Source of the DNA: Planctomycetota bacterium
GTDB lineage: Bacteria; Planctomycetota; Phycisphaerae; UBA1845
Assembly (NCBI GenBank): GCA_024277835.1
Contig: JAJRUK010000056.1
Span: forward strand, 1 to 11,111
Reading direction: 5' to 3'
Length of the DNA: 11,111 bases
Positions 1 to 7,342 of this stretch are shown one piece after another. Position 1 is the stretch's first letter; each line of letters opens with the position of its first letter. The notes below the pieces were generated by a model. The model was not told the DNA's origin. It saw nothing but the letters and a program-made list of their open reading frames with translations, and did no database searches. The position numbers and the translations under genes are program-made.

Positions 1-44
1 CGTAACGCGCTGTCGATCAGTGACTGAAACGCTTCGTGTGGCAT
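1..44 (-). CDS. Possible 5' end of a leftward gene running off the window
   Basis: Reading leftward from the ATG at 44, the frame stays open to the window edge and gives MPHEAFQSLIDSAL, which looks protein-like. Only about 14 codons are visible and no clear Shine-Dalgarno precedes them. If real, the gene diverges from the oxidase gene at 167 and the stretch between them holds both promoters. An in-frame alternative from the ATGs at 51 and 48 reads less like protein. Family cannot be judged; this is a weak call. Confidence 0.22.
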   Translation of the reverse strand, partial: MPHEAFQSLIDSAL

Positions 45-157
45 GCATCATTGAATACAACCAACAAGACGATCGCGCAAGTCCGCTACCACTTTAACTG
101 CCGCCGCCATCGCACGTGGCTGAAGAGTTACAAATAATCATCACAAGCCCCTTGTAT

Positions 158-161
158 GGAG
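158..161 (+). promoter_or_regulatory. Shine-Dalgarno GGAG that fixes the oxidase start
   Basis: GGAG lies 5 nt before the ATG at 167 and 8 nt before the ATG at 170. The longest open frame starts at a GTG at 116, but that start has no such site and would place 17 residues before an otherwise clean signal peptide. The site therefore favours 167 or 170 as the true start. Confidence 0.65.
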
Positions 162-166
162 CACGA

Positions 167-2722
167 ATGATGTTTACTCACCGTTACGCTAATGTCATTG
201 CAATCGGCGTAATCGTGCTAGCGTCGGCCGCGCATGCGCAAGTGCTTTTCGACGCGGTGGATTCGCACGAATGGATCGCCGAGACCGCGGGGTCGCCGAT
301 CACGGTTGATCACGTCGACTTTCAGGGGCGTCGCTGTTTGCGCGGCATCGTCACCGCCGCCACAGCGAACTCGACCTCCATCCGTACGAAACGATTCTTG
401 TCGGAAGACTGGACATCGCCGGTCACCGCCATCCGTGCTGATGTCTACGTCACGGGCGCAGGAAATGGCGCACGCCTGAATCTACAAACCAGAGCATTCG
501 CCGACTACAACACAATCGTCGCCAGCGTTCAGAGCGGTATCCTTATCAACGATCAATGGCAAACAGTCACTTGGACGCTGCCTGCTGCCGTCGGGTTAGA
601 TCAGATAGGCCACGTATCTCTATTACTGAACAACATTGCAACGTTCACGCCAACCGTCTACGTCGATGATATGCGCTTGGTCGGAACCCCCGGAGGCGAC
701 CAACCGTGGGACGCAATGGACAACGGGCAATCGTGGATCTACGTAGAGAACTGGAACAACTGGTCAGGGATCACTCCGCCAACCGCGTTCCCGGGTATCG
801 AACCCATTTCTTCGCTCGACGGATCGCCAGCCAGCCCGACCGCCAGCGCCTATCTTGAATGGGATTTTAACAACGGAGAACTTCCGGGGAACAGCGCCGC
901 AGCCGTCGGTGTCGATGGCGGCGGTGCAGGGCTCAACGCTGATTTTTCCCAGGTAGATCGAATCAACGCATGGGTGCGGAGTTCATCGAACAATGTCTCG
1001 TTTCGAGTCTACTTCTATGACGCCGACACCGATTTCGGGTTCATCACGCACTGCAATCTTGCGCAGTCGGTGGATACATGGGAACAGTTATCATGGTTCA
1101 TCGCCTGGCCACCCGGATTCGACCGGATCGATGTGGACATTGTGTACTTCGTCGTGTCCGAGATCGCGATCGACAACGCCCCCACAGGATGGGCAAGGTT
1201 CGACCACATCACCACGGAAGCTGGCGATCCGCCGCCCGCACCCGAGCTAGCGGGGCGCTGGCTCTCCCCCCAGGCGTGGCCTGTCACCGCGATTCACGCC
1301 GCCATGATGCCAACCGGGCAAGTGCTGCACTATGCCTATCCCGGAGGCGGACCGGGATCGCGGGCTTTCCTCTGGGACTACGAGACGGGATCGTTTGAAG
1401 ATGTCTCCATGAACACGGACCTGTTCTGCAGTGGCCACTCGCTTCTGCCGGATGGCACGTTGTACATCACCGGAGGCAATGACTACGACTGCCAGTTTCA
1501 GGGTCGCGTCGATACCCACACGTTCGACGCCTTCACGAGTACATGGACCAAATTGGCTGACATGACGGTGGGTCGGTGGTATCCGACGAACGTGACCCTC
1601 GGCGACGGGCGCGTGATTGTGGTGTCCGGTCTTGACCGAAACTGCGTGGGGACACCGGTCATGGAAATGTACACGCCGGGCGTCGGTCTGGAAGTCATAC
1701 CCGAGGGTGCAAACGGTCTTCCGCTGTACCCGCTGATGCACCTGTTGACCGACGGAACCGTCGGGTACGTTGGCCCGAGTCCGCAGAGTTCTATCTATGA
1801 TCCGGTCGCGCGCAACTGGCAGTTCGTTGACTCGAGTAACGCGGGGTGGCGAGGCAGCGGGACAAGCGTCCTGGTGCCGGGCGAACCGGACAACATCATG
1901 ATCATTGGCGGGGCAAACAATGGCGTCACCACGAGCACCTGCGAACGCATCGACTTCAGCGCCGCGACACCTCAGTGGGTTCCCGACGGATCGCTTTCGA
2001 TTCCCCGGGCACACGCCAACGCCGTCATCCTGCCCAATCGAAAAATCATGCTCGTCGGCGGCGGGGACGACGGTTTGTATTGCGAACCGACGAACGTCCC
2101 GGAGATGTACGATCCCGATACGCGAACATGGTCAACGTTGCCCCGGCAGGTCTTCGGACGGATGTACCATTCGACGGCTGTCCTGCTGCCGGACGCCCGC
2201 GTTCTATCCGCCGGGCAAGATTCTGACAATAGCGGCTCTTGGGGTGAGATTTATGAACCGGCGTACCTGTTTCAAGGTCCAAGGCCGACGATCACCGGCG
2301 CCCCTAAGCAAATCGCCTACGGCGCTTCGTTTCTCCTGAACACACCGGACGCCGCCAGCATCGGATCAGTTGCTTTGATCCGACCCTCGGTGGTGACGCA
2401 TTCCGTCAACATGGAACAGCGTTACGTCGGATTGAGTTTCACCGCGAACGACGCAAACGGTCTTTCGATCGTCGCGCCTGGGGATGGCAACGCTGCCCCG
2501 CCGGGGTACTACATGTTGTTCATCCTGAACGATCTAGGCGTCCCATCTGTCGCGGAATTCGTCCAGCTTCTCGAACAGATAGACCCGATCCCGGCTGTCT
2601 CTGAATGGGGTCTTGTCGTGATGATCCTGCTTACGATCACTACCGGAACGCTCATTCTCAGGCTTCGGTCGCCGCTCAATCGGCGGGTTCTGCGTTCTCC
2701 GTGTGCTCCAGGATCGCGATAA
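167..2722 (+). CDS. Secreted galactose/glyoxal oxidase-like copper-radical oxidase with IPTL-CTERM-like tail
   Basis: The 851-residue product starts with a signal peptide (about 1-24, cleavage after AHA). Two beta-sandwich, carbohydrate-binding-like regions follow (about 25-172 and 176-353), then a proline-rich linker, a kelch-type propeller (about 363-705) and a galactose-oxidase-type early-set domain (about 707-803). All five residues known to build the galactose oxidase copper-radical site have counterparts: Cys421 in DLFCSGH, Tyr472 in GRWYPTN, Tyr667-His668 in GRMYHST, and His745 in VVTHSVN. The stacking Trp290 of fungal galactose oxidase is not at its usual place; Asp490 aligns there. 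The family oxidises alcohols or aldehydes to aldehydes or acids while making hydrogen peroxide; the substrate here is unknown. The tail IPAVSEWG plus a hydrophobic helix and arginines is a sorting signal, so the enzyme is probably handed to an exosortase and ends up at the cell surface. The two N-terminal modules are called from pattern only. Confidence 0.87.
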   Translation: MMFTHRYANVIAIGVIVLASAAHAQVLFDAVDSHEWIAETAGSPITVDHVDFQGRRCLRGIVTAATANSTSIRTKRFLSEDWTSPVTAIRADVYVTGAGNGARLNLQTRAFADYNTIVASVQSGILINDQWQTVTWTLPAAVGLDQIGHVSLLLNNIATFTPTVYVDDMRLVGTPGGDQPWDAMDNGQSWIYVENWNNWSGITPPTAFPGIEPISSLDGSPASPTASAYLEWDFNNGELPGNSAAAVGVDGGGAGLNADFSQVDRINAWVRSSSNNVSFRVYFYDADTDFGFITHCNLAQSVDTWEQLSWFIAWPPGFDRIDVDIVYFVVSEIAIDNAPTGWARFDHITTEAGDPPPAPELAGRWLSPQAWPVTAIHAAMMPTGQVLHYAYPGGGPGSRAFLWDYETGSFEDVSMNTDLFCSGHSLLPDGTLYITGGNDYDCQFQGRVDTHTFDAFTSTWTKLADMTVGRWYPTNVTLGDGRVIVVSGLDRNCVGTPVMEMYTPGVGLEVIPEGANGLPLYPLMHLLTDGTVGYVGPSPQSSIYDPVARNWQFVDSSNAGWRGSGTSVLVPGEPDNIMIIGGANNGVTTSTCERIDFSAATPQWVPDGSLSIPRAHANAVILPNRKIMLVGGGDDGLYCEPTNVPEMYDPDTRTWSTLPRQVFGRMYHSTAVLLPDARVLSAGQDSDNSGSWGEIYEPAYLFQGPRPTITGAPKQIAYGASFLLNTPDAASIGSVALIRPSVVTHSVNMEQRYVGLSFTANDANGLSIVAPGDGNAAPPGYYMLFILNDLGVPSVAEFVQLLEQIDPIPAVSEWGLVVMILLTITTGTLILRLRSPLNRRVLRSPCAPGSR
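2588..2671 (+). other. IPTL-CTERM-like protein-sorting signal (C-terminus of the oxidase)
   Basis: Residues 808-835 read IPAVSEWG, then a hydrophobic stretch from GLVVMILL to about LILRLR. This is the tripartite layout of IPTL-CTERM signals: IPxxSEWG motif, one transmembrane helix, basic end. Such tails normally stop soon after the arginines. Here 16 further residues (SPLNRRVLRSPCAPGSR region) follow, and this extra part lies in the overlap with the convergent gene. Confidence 0.8.
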
Positions 2723-3770
2723 TCATCACGACGCACAAACACTGTAGCAGAATCAAGATCGCGCCGGTCCAATTGGTCGTGGGTAGCAAAATCGCCGGCA
2801 GACCCGTGGCAGCCGTCGCGAGATAAATCGTCAAGACCGCCCCGCGCTCGGTCAGACCCTTGCGCACCAGTCGGTGCGAAAAATGTCTGCGATCGCCACG
2901 AAAAGGACTCAAACCCAGTCGCAACCGGTGAATCACCACGCTCGTCACGTCATAGAGCGGAACCGCGAGGACGACGACCGGAACGATAACCCCCAGCGGC
3001 TCGGTTCCCTTCGACGGGTCATAAAACGTCGTCAAGATTGTCAGCACAGCCATCATGTATCCAACGACAAGACTCCCCGCGTCGCCCATGAAGATGCTCG
3101 CCGGGGAAAAGTTGAACACCAAGAACCCAAGCAGCGAACCCGCGACGACCCACGCAAGCACCGGCACAAACACCTGACCCGCCATCATTGACGTCACGCC
3201 GAAAATGGCGGCGGCAATCATCGCGACGCCCGCACTGAGTCCGTCCATGTTGTCGAGGAAGTTGAACGCGTTCGTAATCAACACAATCCAAAACGTCGTC
3301 AGGGCAATCGAAATCGGAGCGCCGAGTGCCTCGACTGCACGAATACCCATTGGCCCCGCGATAAAAAGTGCGACGGCGATCTGCACGGCGAACTTTGGCA
3401 ATGGGCCCAGCGCTCGACGATCATCGATCAGCCCGACGATATGCAACACCATCGCCCCGCCACAGATGGCCAGGACCATTTCGAGTTTCGACGCGATTCC
3501 TTCGGCGTGGGTTGCGTAGAGCTGGGGAACCCAAGAGGGTAGATCGCTCGTACCAAGAACGCGAGCAAAAAAAGTCCCAACGACGATCGGAAAGACGATG
3601 GCGAACGCGATGGCGATCCCACCACCGAGCGCGACGGGTTTTTCATGCCCTTTGTGCCCGGCTGGTCGATCCACGAAATCGAATCGGATCGCGCAGCGGC
3701 GCACCACGAACGTACCAACCAATGATAACGCCAGCGCCCCCCCGACAGACAACAGAACTAATCCAAGCAT
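2676..3770 (-). CDS. WecA/MraY-family polyprenyl-phosphate sugar-1-phosphate transferase
   Basis: This 364-residue polytopic membrane protein belongs to the glycosyltransferase-4 (WecA/MraY/TagO) family, which moves a sugar-1-phosphate from a UDP-sugar onto undecaprenyl phosphate and so starts a lipid-linked glycan at the inner membrane. Family motifs occur in order: DRPAGHKGH (34-42) with a following glycine run, the Asp pair in GLIDDRRALGPL (D116-D117), NAFNFLDNMDG (167-177) with catalytic-type aspartates, FNFSPASIFMGDAGS (219-233), P271/D274, and GDRRHFSHRL (292-301), close to the carbohydrate-recognition histidine motif. About ten hydrophobic segments are visible. The ATG at 3770 was chosen because the frame further upstream only shadows the opposite gene; no good Shine-Dalgarno is seen. 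WecA-like is favoured over MraY by the compact HFSHRL loop. The sugar cannot be read from sequence. The 3' end overlaps the oxidase gene tail to tail. Confidence 0.9.
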   Translation of the reverse strand: MLGLVLLSVGGALALSLVGTFVVRRCAIRFDFVDRPAGHKGHEKPVALGGGIAIAFAIVFPIVVGTFFARVLGTSDLPSWVPQLYATHAEGIASKLEMVLAICGGAMVLHIVGLIDDRRALGPLPKFAVQIAVALFIAGPMGIRAVEALGAPISIALTTFWIVLITNAFNFLDNMDGLSAGVAMIAAAIFGVTSMMAGQVFVPVLAWVVAGSLLGFLVFNFSPASIFMGDAGSLVVGYMMAVLTILTTFYDPSKGTEPLGVIVPVVVLAVPLYDVTSVVIHRLRLGLSPFRGDRRHFSHRLVRKGLTERGAVLTIYLATAATGLPAILLPTTNWTGAILILLQCLCVVMIIAILEHTENAEPAD

Positions 3771-3939
3771 GACGCGAAAGTCTAGTGTAGAAACTTGTAA
3801 ATCGCCACCGTCCCTCACTACGAAGCGAGCGGGGGGAAGGTTCGTCGAGCAAGGGGAGACTGGAACCAAATCGCCTCCTTGTGTACCATCCGAGGCTGTA
3901 CAGTGGCCAAACCCCATCTGGGACAGTACTGGGAATACG

Positions 3940-3943
3940 GGAG
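3940..3943 (+). promoter_or_regulatory. Shine-Dalgarno GGAG for the LolA-like gene
   Basis: GGAG sits 8 nt before the ATG at 3952, good spacing for initiation. It shows that translation starts at the signal peptide and not at the open frame further upstream. The rest of the 181-bp divergent gap (3771-3951) shows no promoter or operator I can defend. Confidence 0.55.
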
Positions 3944-3951
3944 AATTCACG

Positions 3952-4710
3952 ATGCACCGCAGATTTCGCTTCGCAACCGGCACCTCGATCGCCCTGACCA
4001 TCTTCGCGGCTCCGCTACTTGCTGGCGGCGAAAAACTGACCGATCCTCGAGAGATTCTCAAACGCGCAGACGCCGCGATGAAAGCGGTCAAAACCGTCAG
4101 CTACGAAGCCAAATACACGTCCGAAGGATGGGTGAAACCGTTCGTCGCAGATGTCGAGGGCAAGGTTGTCTTAGGTCCGGACGGAGAGTATTAAGTCCCG
4201 CGTTTCTACTGCGAAGTCTCCATGAAAAAGCCCGACTGGGACGCCCCGCAAAGCTTCACCGCCGGCTGCGATGGCAACGAGTACTACCTGATCGACGCGA
4301 AAACCAAAACGGCCCATCACGATATGGACCCAGTCGTCCTTGGCGCTAACTCCCGCGACATTCAGCGCGTCTCGATGCGCGAGTTCACCGCCGAGGAACC
4401 CTTCAAAGACGAATTGGCGGCGAAAGACATTTCGCTAACAAACACCAAGACCATCGACGGCGAAATGTGCTACGAGGTAGAGATCAAAACCGAAGGCGGA
4501 CGCCAGAAGGCTGTCGTCTGGTGGATTTCAACGAAGGACTTCCTTCCGCGCGGCGTCAAACGAGTCCACGCACCGCGCAGCGGAGACGGAGAGGACGGCT
4601 CTACCCAGCTCATGATCCGCAACGTCATCGCAACAAAGAAAACCAAACCGGAAGTGTTCAAGCTAAAGGTGCCAGCGGGTTACACCAAGACGGATGAGTT
4701 CGCACCGTAA
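3952..4710 (+). pseudogene. LolA-like secreted protein gene interrupted by an in-frame TAA
   Basis: Codons 1-80 encode a signal peptide (about 1-24, ending LLAGGEK) and the start of a LolA-like or DUF2092-like fold (EILKRADAAMKAVKTVSYEA). A TAA follows at 4192-4194. The same frame then stays open for 171 codons to the TAA at 4708-4710 and continues the fold convincingly: YLIDAKTKTAHH, MCYEVEIKTEGG, VVWWISTKDFLPRG and VFKLKVPAGYTK. No frame change is needed, so a single substitution explains the break. Related proteins are periplasmic and resemble lipoprotein carriers; in planctomycetes similar modules can precede a thioredoxin-like domain, and the ending TKTDEFAP would fit a truncated version, but that is a guess. 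An internal ATG at 4222 could restart a 162-residue product lacking the signal peptide, with no good ribosome site. It may be a true pseudogene or a base error. Confidence 0.72.
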
Positions 4711-4721
4711 CCGAAGGACGC

Positions 4722-5645
4722 CTATTGCTTCTTCGCTTTGGCCCTTCTGCGAAGGAACTCCTCCTCGAGTAGACGGTTTTGCTCTTTGAGATCCAACAAG
4801 GAAGAGTCCGGATCAACGTCCACGCCCTGTTTGTCGAGTTGTCTTGCCAGCGTCTCGTCGCCGCGCGTCAAGACCGAGCGGTCAGCGTATCCAACATCTC
4901 GCCACAGTTCGATATCTCCACGGGAGCTATACAATACCACGGTTCGTTCCTTCGCATAAAGCACAACCCGATCGTCTGGATCGCTCCCGTTTCCGTTGAG
5001 GTCCGCACCGCATACGTAGACATAGTCATCGAGAAAGTCGTACGATTGAGGCCACACCCTGTCGAGGAAAACGCTGGGATAATAGTGTGCGCCTACAATG
5101 GCGAGAAGAACCGAATACCAGATCGCAACAGGCCACCTCGACCGTCGTCCGACCAATACCGCGACAACAACCCCATAGATCGCTGCGGGCCAAAGGAATG
5201 AAGGAGCCACTCGCAACGTGTTACTCGCGTCCCATCGCGGTCCGCACATCTCGTACGTCGCGACACTACATGATGGCCACATATGCGTCTTCGCCGCCTC
5301 CACATCAAAGCAAGCGCGTGGTGACGTATCCTGCTGTCTTGACCATTCTCCGATGATCTTAAAGGCATGAAGCGTCGAGACCCATCCACGCAGCGACTTA
5401 CCTCGCGAAGAAGTAGGTATCTGACTTCCGATGTGGTAGGAGTACGCTGCGAGCGCAAGAGTGGCAACACCGATGAGAACAACTCGCGATCGCCGAAGCC
5501 TCAACAAAAAGCGCTTCGGCGACGACGGAAGCGCGTCCTCGAACGTCGAAGGATCCTCTGGGTCGTAATCACGCCCACACTCAGGACAACGAAACTCGAT
5601 CTGCCCCCGAAGATCATATTGGCATTGTCGGCAATACATTCCCAT
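4722..5645 (-). CDS. Zinc-ribbon membrane protein of unknown function
   Basis: A 307-residue protein. The N-terminus carries a four-cysteine zinc ribbon: C5 and C8 in YCRQCQYDLRG, C20 and C23 in CPECGRDYDPED. This CxYDLRG/CPECG layout is common at the start of planctomycete membrane proteins of unknown role. Hydrophobic helices lie at about 54-72, 149-166 and 172-188. Residues 215-225 (DLNGNGSDPDD) resemble a calcium-binding EF-hand or dockerin-type loop, and the last 26 residues form a charged, probably coiled helix (LKEQNRLLEEEFLRRR). The start at 5645 has a GAGG on the minus strand 6 nt upstream; a second ATG two codons later is possible. It lies 60 bp downstream of another zinc-ribbon membrane gene and may be co-transcribed with it. 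It converges with the LolA-like gene, with 11 bp between the stops. No function is assigned. Confidence 0.75.
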   Translation of the reverse strand: MGMYCRQCQYDLRGQIEFRCPECGRDYDPEDPSTFEDALPSSPKRFLLRLRRSRVVLIGVATLALAAYSYHIGSQIPTSSRGKSLRGWVSTLHAFKIIGEWSRQQDTSPRACFDVEAAKTHMWPSCSVATYEMCGPRWDASNTLRVAPSFLWPAAIYGVVVAVLVGRRSRWPVAIWYSVLLAIVGAHYYPSVFLDRVWPQSYDFLDDYVYVCGADLNGNGSDPDDRVVLYAKERTVVLYSSRGDIELWRDVGYADRSVLTRGDETLARQLDKQGVDVDPDSSLLDLKEQNRLLEEEFLRRRAKAKKQ

Positions 5646-5705
5646 CGAACACCTCGATAAGAAACCCAGCGACCAAGCACTTATTTCGACATCCCTGCAC
5701 CGCCG

Positions 5706-6146
5706 TCAGTATTTCTCCGACGTCGCTAGGTCGAACCCCTCATGCGCCGGGTTGAGCTTGCACTTTCGATACTCCGCGCGACACGCGTAGCATGTCGTCA
5801 CTCGACCCAGGACAGAATAAATAATCAGGTCCAGCAGGATCGCACTCCCGAGCACAGACCACGCAATGACGACCGAAACCGTAAAGTAATAAATCGCGAT
5901 CAACCCGAACACGACGACAATCGCAAACCCCAGCGCCTGCGGAAAGTCCTTGCGAACGAATAGCTCCGTACTATCGCAAACCGCGCACCGGTCCGCCATA
6001 TCTTCCTTCCGAATCATCTCGGAAATCGTCATCGGGTGCTTCGTGTGGCATCGAGGACACTCCATCGTCTCGCCGCATTCTTCGAGCGGTTCATACTCGA
6101 TAATGGCGACGCAAGTCTCCGTTGGGCAATGATATCGAATCTGCAT
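5706..6146 (-). CDS. Small cysteine-rich protein with two membrane helices, function unknown
   Basis: A 146-residue protein. Cysteines come in clusters: C7/C12 with C24, C30 and C33 (MECPRCHTKHP), then C54/C57 (CAVCDST), and near the end C119, C122 and C129 (CYACRAEYRKC). These look like zinc-ribbon knuckles on both sides of two adjacent membrane helices (about 72-91 and 93-114). The termini probably lie on the same side of the membrane. The start at 6146 is supported by AGGA 9 nt upstream on the minus strand; the longer open frame to 6260 runs into the hairpin repeat and is not credible. Downstream, after 60 bp, is another zinc-ribbon membrane protein. I do not recognise a named family; a metal-binding or redox-sensing role is possible but unproven. 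Confidence 0.72.
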   Translation of the reverse strand: MQIRYHCPTETCVAIIEYEPLEECGETMECPRCHTKHPMTISEMIRKEDMADRCAVCDSTELFVRKDFPQALGFAIVVVFGLIAIYYFTVSVVIAWSVLGSAILLDLIIYSVLGRVTTCYACRAEYRKCKLNPAHEGFDLATSEKY

Positions 6147-6161
6147 ACCGTCGTTTCCTAC

Positions 6162-6277
6162 CAGCCTGTTGAAAAACGAAGCTTCTCTATGTGGCACCGA
6201 TTTGTAACCGGTGCTAAACCCGCAACCGGAGATATCGCACCGGTTACAAACCGGTGCCACACTTTTTCAACAGCCTG
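6162..6277. repeat. Palindromic REP/MITE-like element, copy 1
   Basis: This 116-bp element begins CAGCCTGTTGAAAAA and ends TTTTTCAACAGCCTG. Inside are two 24-nt arms, 6191-6214 and 6237-6260, that are inverted copies of each other (one mismatch) around a 22-nt loop. Each arm is also a small palindrome (ACCGGTT...AACCGGT-type), so a branched hairpin could form. The reverse complement aligns end to end with copy 2 at 8352-8468. CTAC flanks the element on both sides (6158-6161 and 6278-6281), possibly a 4-bp target duplication. It codes for nothing and lies between two minus-strand genes, where it could also act as a transcript-processing or termination hairpin. Confidence 0.85.
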
Positions 6278-6313
6278 CTACGTCCATAAGCTCCTAAAGA
6301 TCGATAGCATCTC

Positions 6314-6355
6314 TTCTTCCGTCCCCCTTTACCAGGGGTGGATCGAGGAGGGTTA
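6314..6355. repeat. C-rich/G-rich dispersed repeat (PPLTKGG-type), copy 1
   Basis: The segment runs from TTCTTCCGTCCCCCTTT to GGATCGAGGAGGGTT. It matches 8532-8574 in the same orientation, with a few differences. The C-run and G-run pair as a short inverted repeat, degraded in this copy. It closely follows the hairpin element, as copy 2 does. Together these repeats fill most of the 235-bp gap 6147-6381. Confidence 0.7.
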
Positions 6356-6381
6356 ACCGCACCCTGCAAGCGTTCGGTTTT

Positions 6382-7293
6382 CTAAAGAGGCCAGCCGCAC
6401 TCCATCAGCAACTGCTGCCCCGCAAGCTCACCAACGTACGCGAAAACCGACGCAAAATAAAGAATCCCCGTCGCAGACTGCGTCGCCCGCAACCGAACGC
6501 AGTCGAGCACCATGTACGAAAACACGCCCACCGACAGCAAACCGACAGCTCCACGCAAACTCACCACCAACCAACTTCGATAAACAAGCGTCAACATCGA
6601 CGGCGACGAAGCAAGCTCAACAGGCCCGGCTGACCGCGTCATCAGCCAGCCGACGAGAAAACTAATCGCTACAAACACTATTTTCGCGACCACCGACCAG
6701 AACAGCACCCGAGAAAACCAAACCAGCGGAGCGATCGTCATCTTCGTGGCGGTCAAGTAAGCGTGCCCCAAAAGCCAGGCGATCGTAATACTCCCGAGCA
6801 CCATCGCACTCGAAACTTGCCCGGCCACCGTCATCGTCTCCGCAAATCGAAACGCCGGCACCCCGTCAAACCGACTCGCCAGGACCGTCAGCGCAGAACC
6901 GCATGCAGCCGCGAGTCCCACCAGACCAAACATCGCCGCCACCATGCGAATCATCCCCGCGTTCCCCTCCGCCATCGGAGCAAGGACAACCAGAGAAGCG
7001 GCCCCGAGGGCTGCGGTGAAACCCGCGAGCACCGACCAGTGAACTTCCGCCGCCCCGCCTGGCGTTTGCCTCACAAGCCAAAACGAAACGCCCACAAACA
7101 TCGGAAGCGTCAATAGCCCCACCACGCGAAGAAATCGCCAGGCGATCTGCTCGACGCGAGCAGTAGAAAGGACCACAAGCATCCCCCCGGCGATGGAATA
7201 TAACAATGTTGCGAGCATCAATTCTCCAGCGACAATCGTCCGCCACGGCTGAAACCCTACCGCAAGCGGCACCTCGCGACTACGATACTCCAT
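6382..7293 (-). CDS. Multi-spanning membrane protein of unknown function
   Basis: A 303-residue, very hydrophobic protein with about eight predicted membrane segments and short loops. A distinctive central stretch, AMVLGSITIAWLLGHAYLT followed by ATKMTIAPL, contains a membrane-embedded Gly-His. I recall similar LLGHxYLTxPxM stretches in uncharacterised planctomycete membrane proteins, but cannot name a family. Charged residues are few (for example R and E in RFAETMTV), giving no clear transporter or enzyme signature. The start at 7293 (MEYRSREVPLAVG) was chosen because the open frame beyond it only mirrors the protease gene; no strong ribosome site is visible. It diverges from the CPBP protease gene with 49 bp between starts, so the two may share a control region. 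Repeat clusters lie beyond both genes. Confidence 0.7.
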   Translation of the reverse strand: MEYRSREVPLAVGFQPWRTIVAGELMLATLLYSIAGGMLVVLSTARVEQIAWRFLRVVGLLTLPMFVGVSFWLVRQTPGGAAEVHWSVLAGFTAALGAASLVVLAPMAEGNAGMIRMVAAMFGLVGLAAACGSALTVLASRFDGVPAFRFAETMTVAGQVSSAMVLGSITIAWLLGHAYLTATKMTIAPLVWFSRVLFWSVVAKIVFVAISFLVGWLMTRSAGPVELASSPSMLTLVYRSWLVVSLRGAVGLLSVGVFSYMVLDCVRLRATQSATGILYFASVFAYVGELAGQQLLMECGWPL

Positions 7294-7342
7294 GCTGACG
7301 ACAACGTACACGGGAGACCGACTCCCAAGAGACGACTTCACA

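Noticed and set aside
1247..2014. 255-residue minus-strand open frame
   Set aside because: It is the antisense of the oxidase propeller, whose catalytic residues are all in the plus frame.
3879..3904. Sigma-70-like promoter TTGTGT ... TACAGT before the LolA-like gene
   Set aside because: The boxes are only 14 nt apart and match the consensus poorly.
3771..4091. N-terminal extension of the WecA-like frame to 4091
   Set aside because: It is antisense to the LolA-like signal peptide region, has no membrane or family features, and the family motifs begin normally after the ATG at 3770.
4192..4194. Recoded TAA (altered genetic code)
   Set aside because: TAA ends several other genes in this window in the expected places, so it works as a normal stop here.
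6147..6260. Start of the small cysteine-rich protein at 6260
   Set aside because: Those codons come from the hairpin repeat; ATG 6146 has a good ribosome site and begins the cysteine motif.
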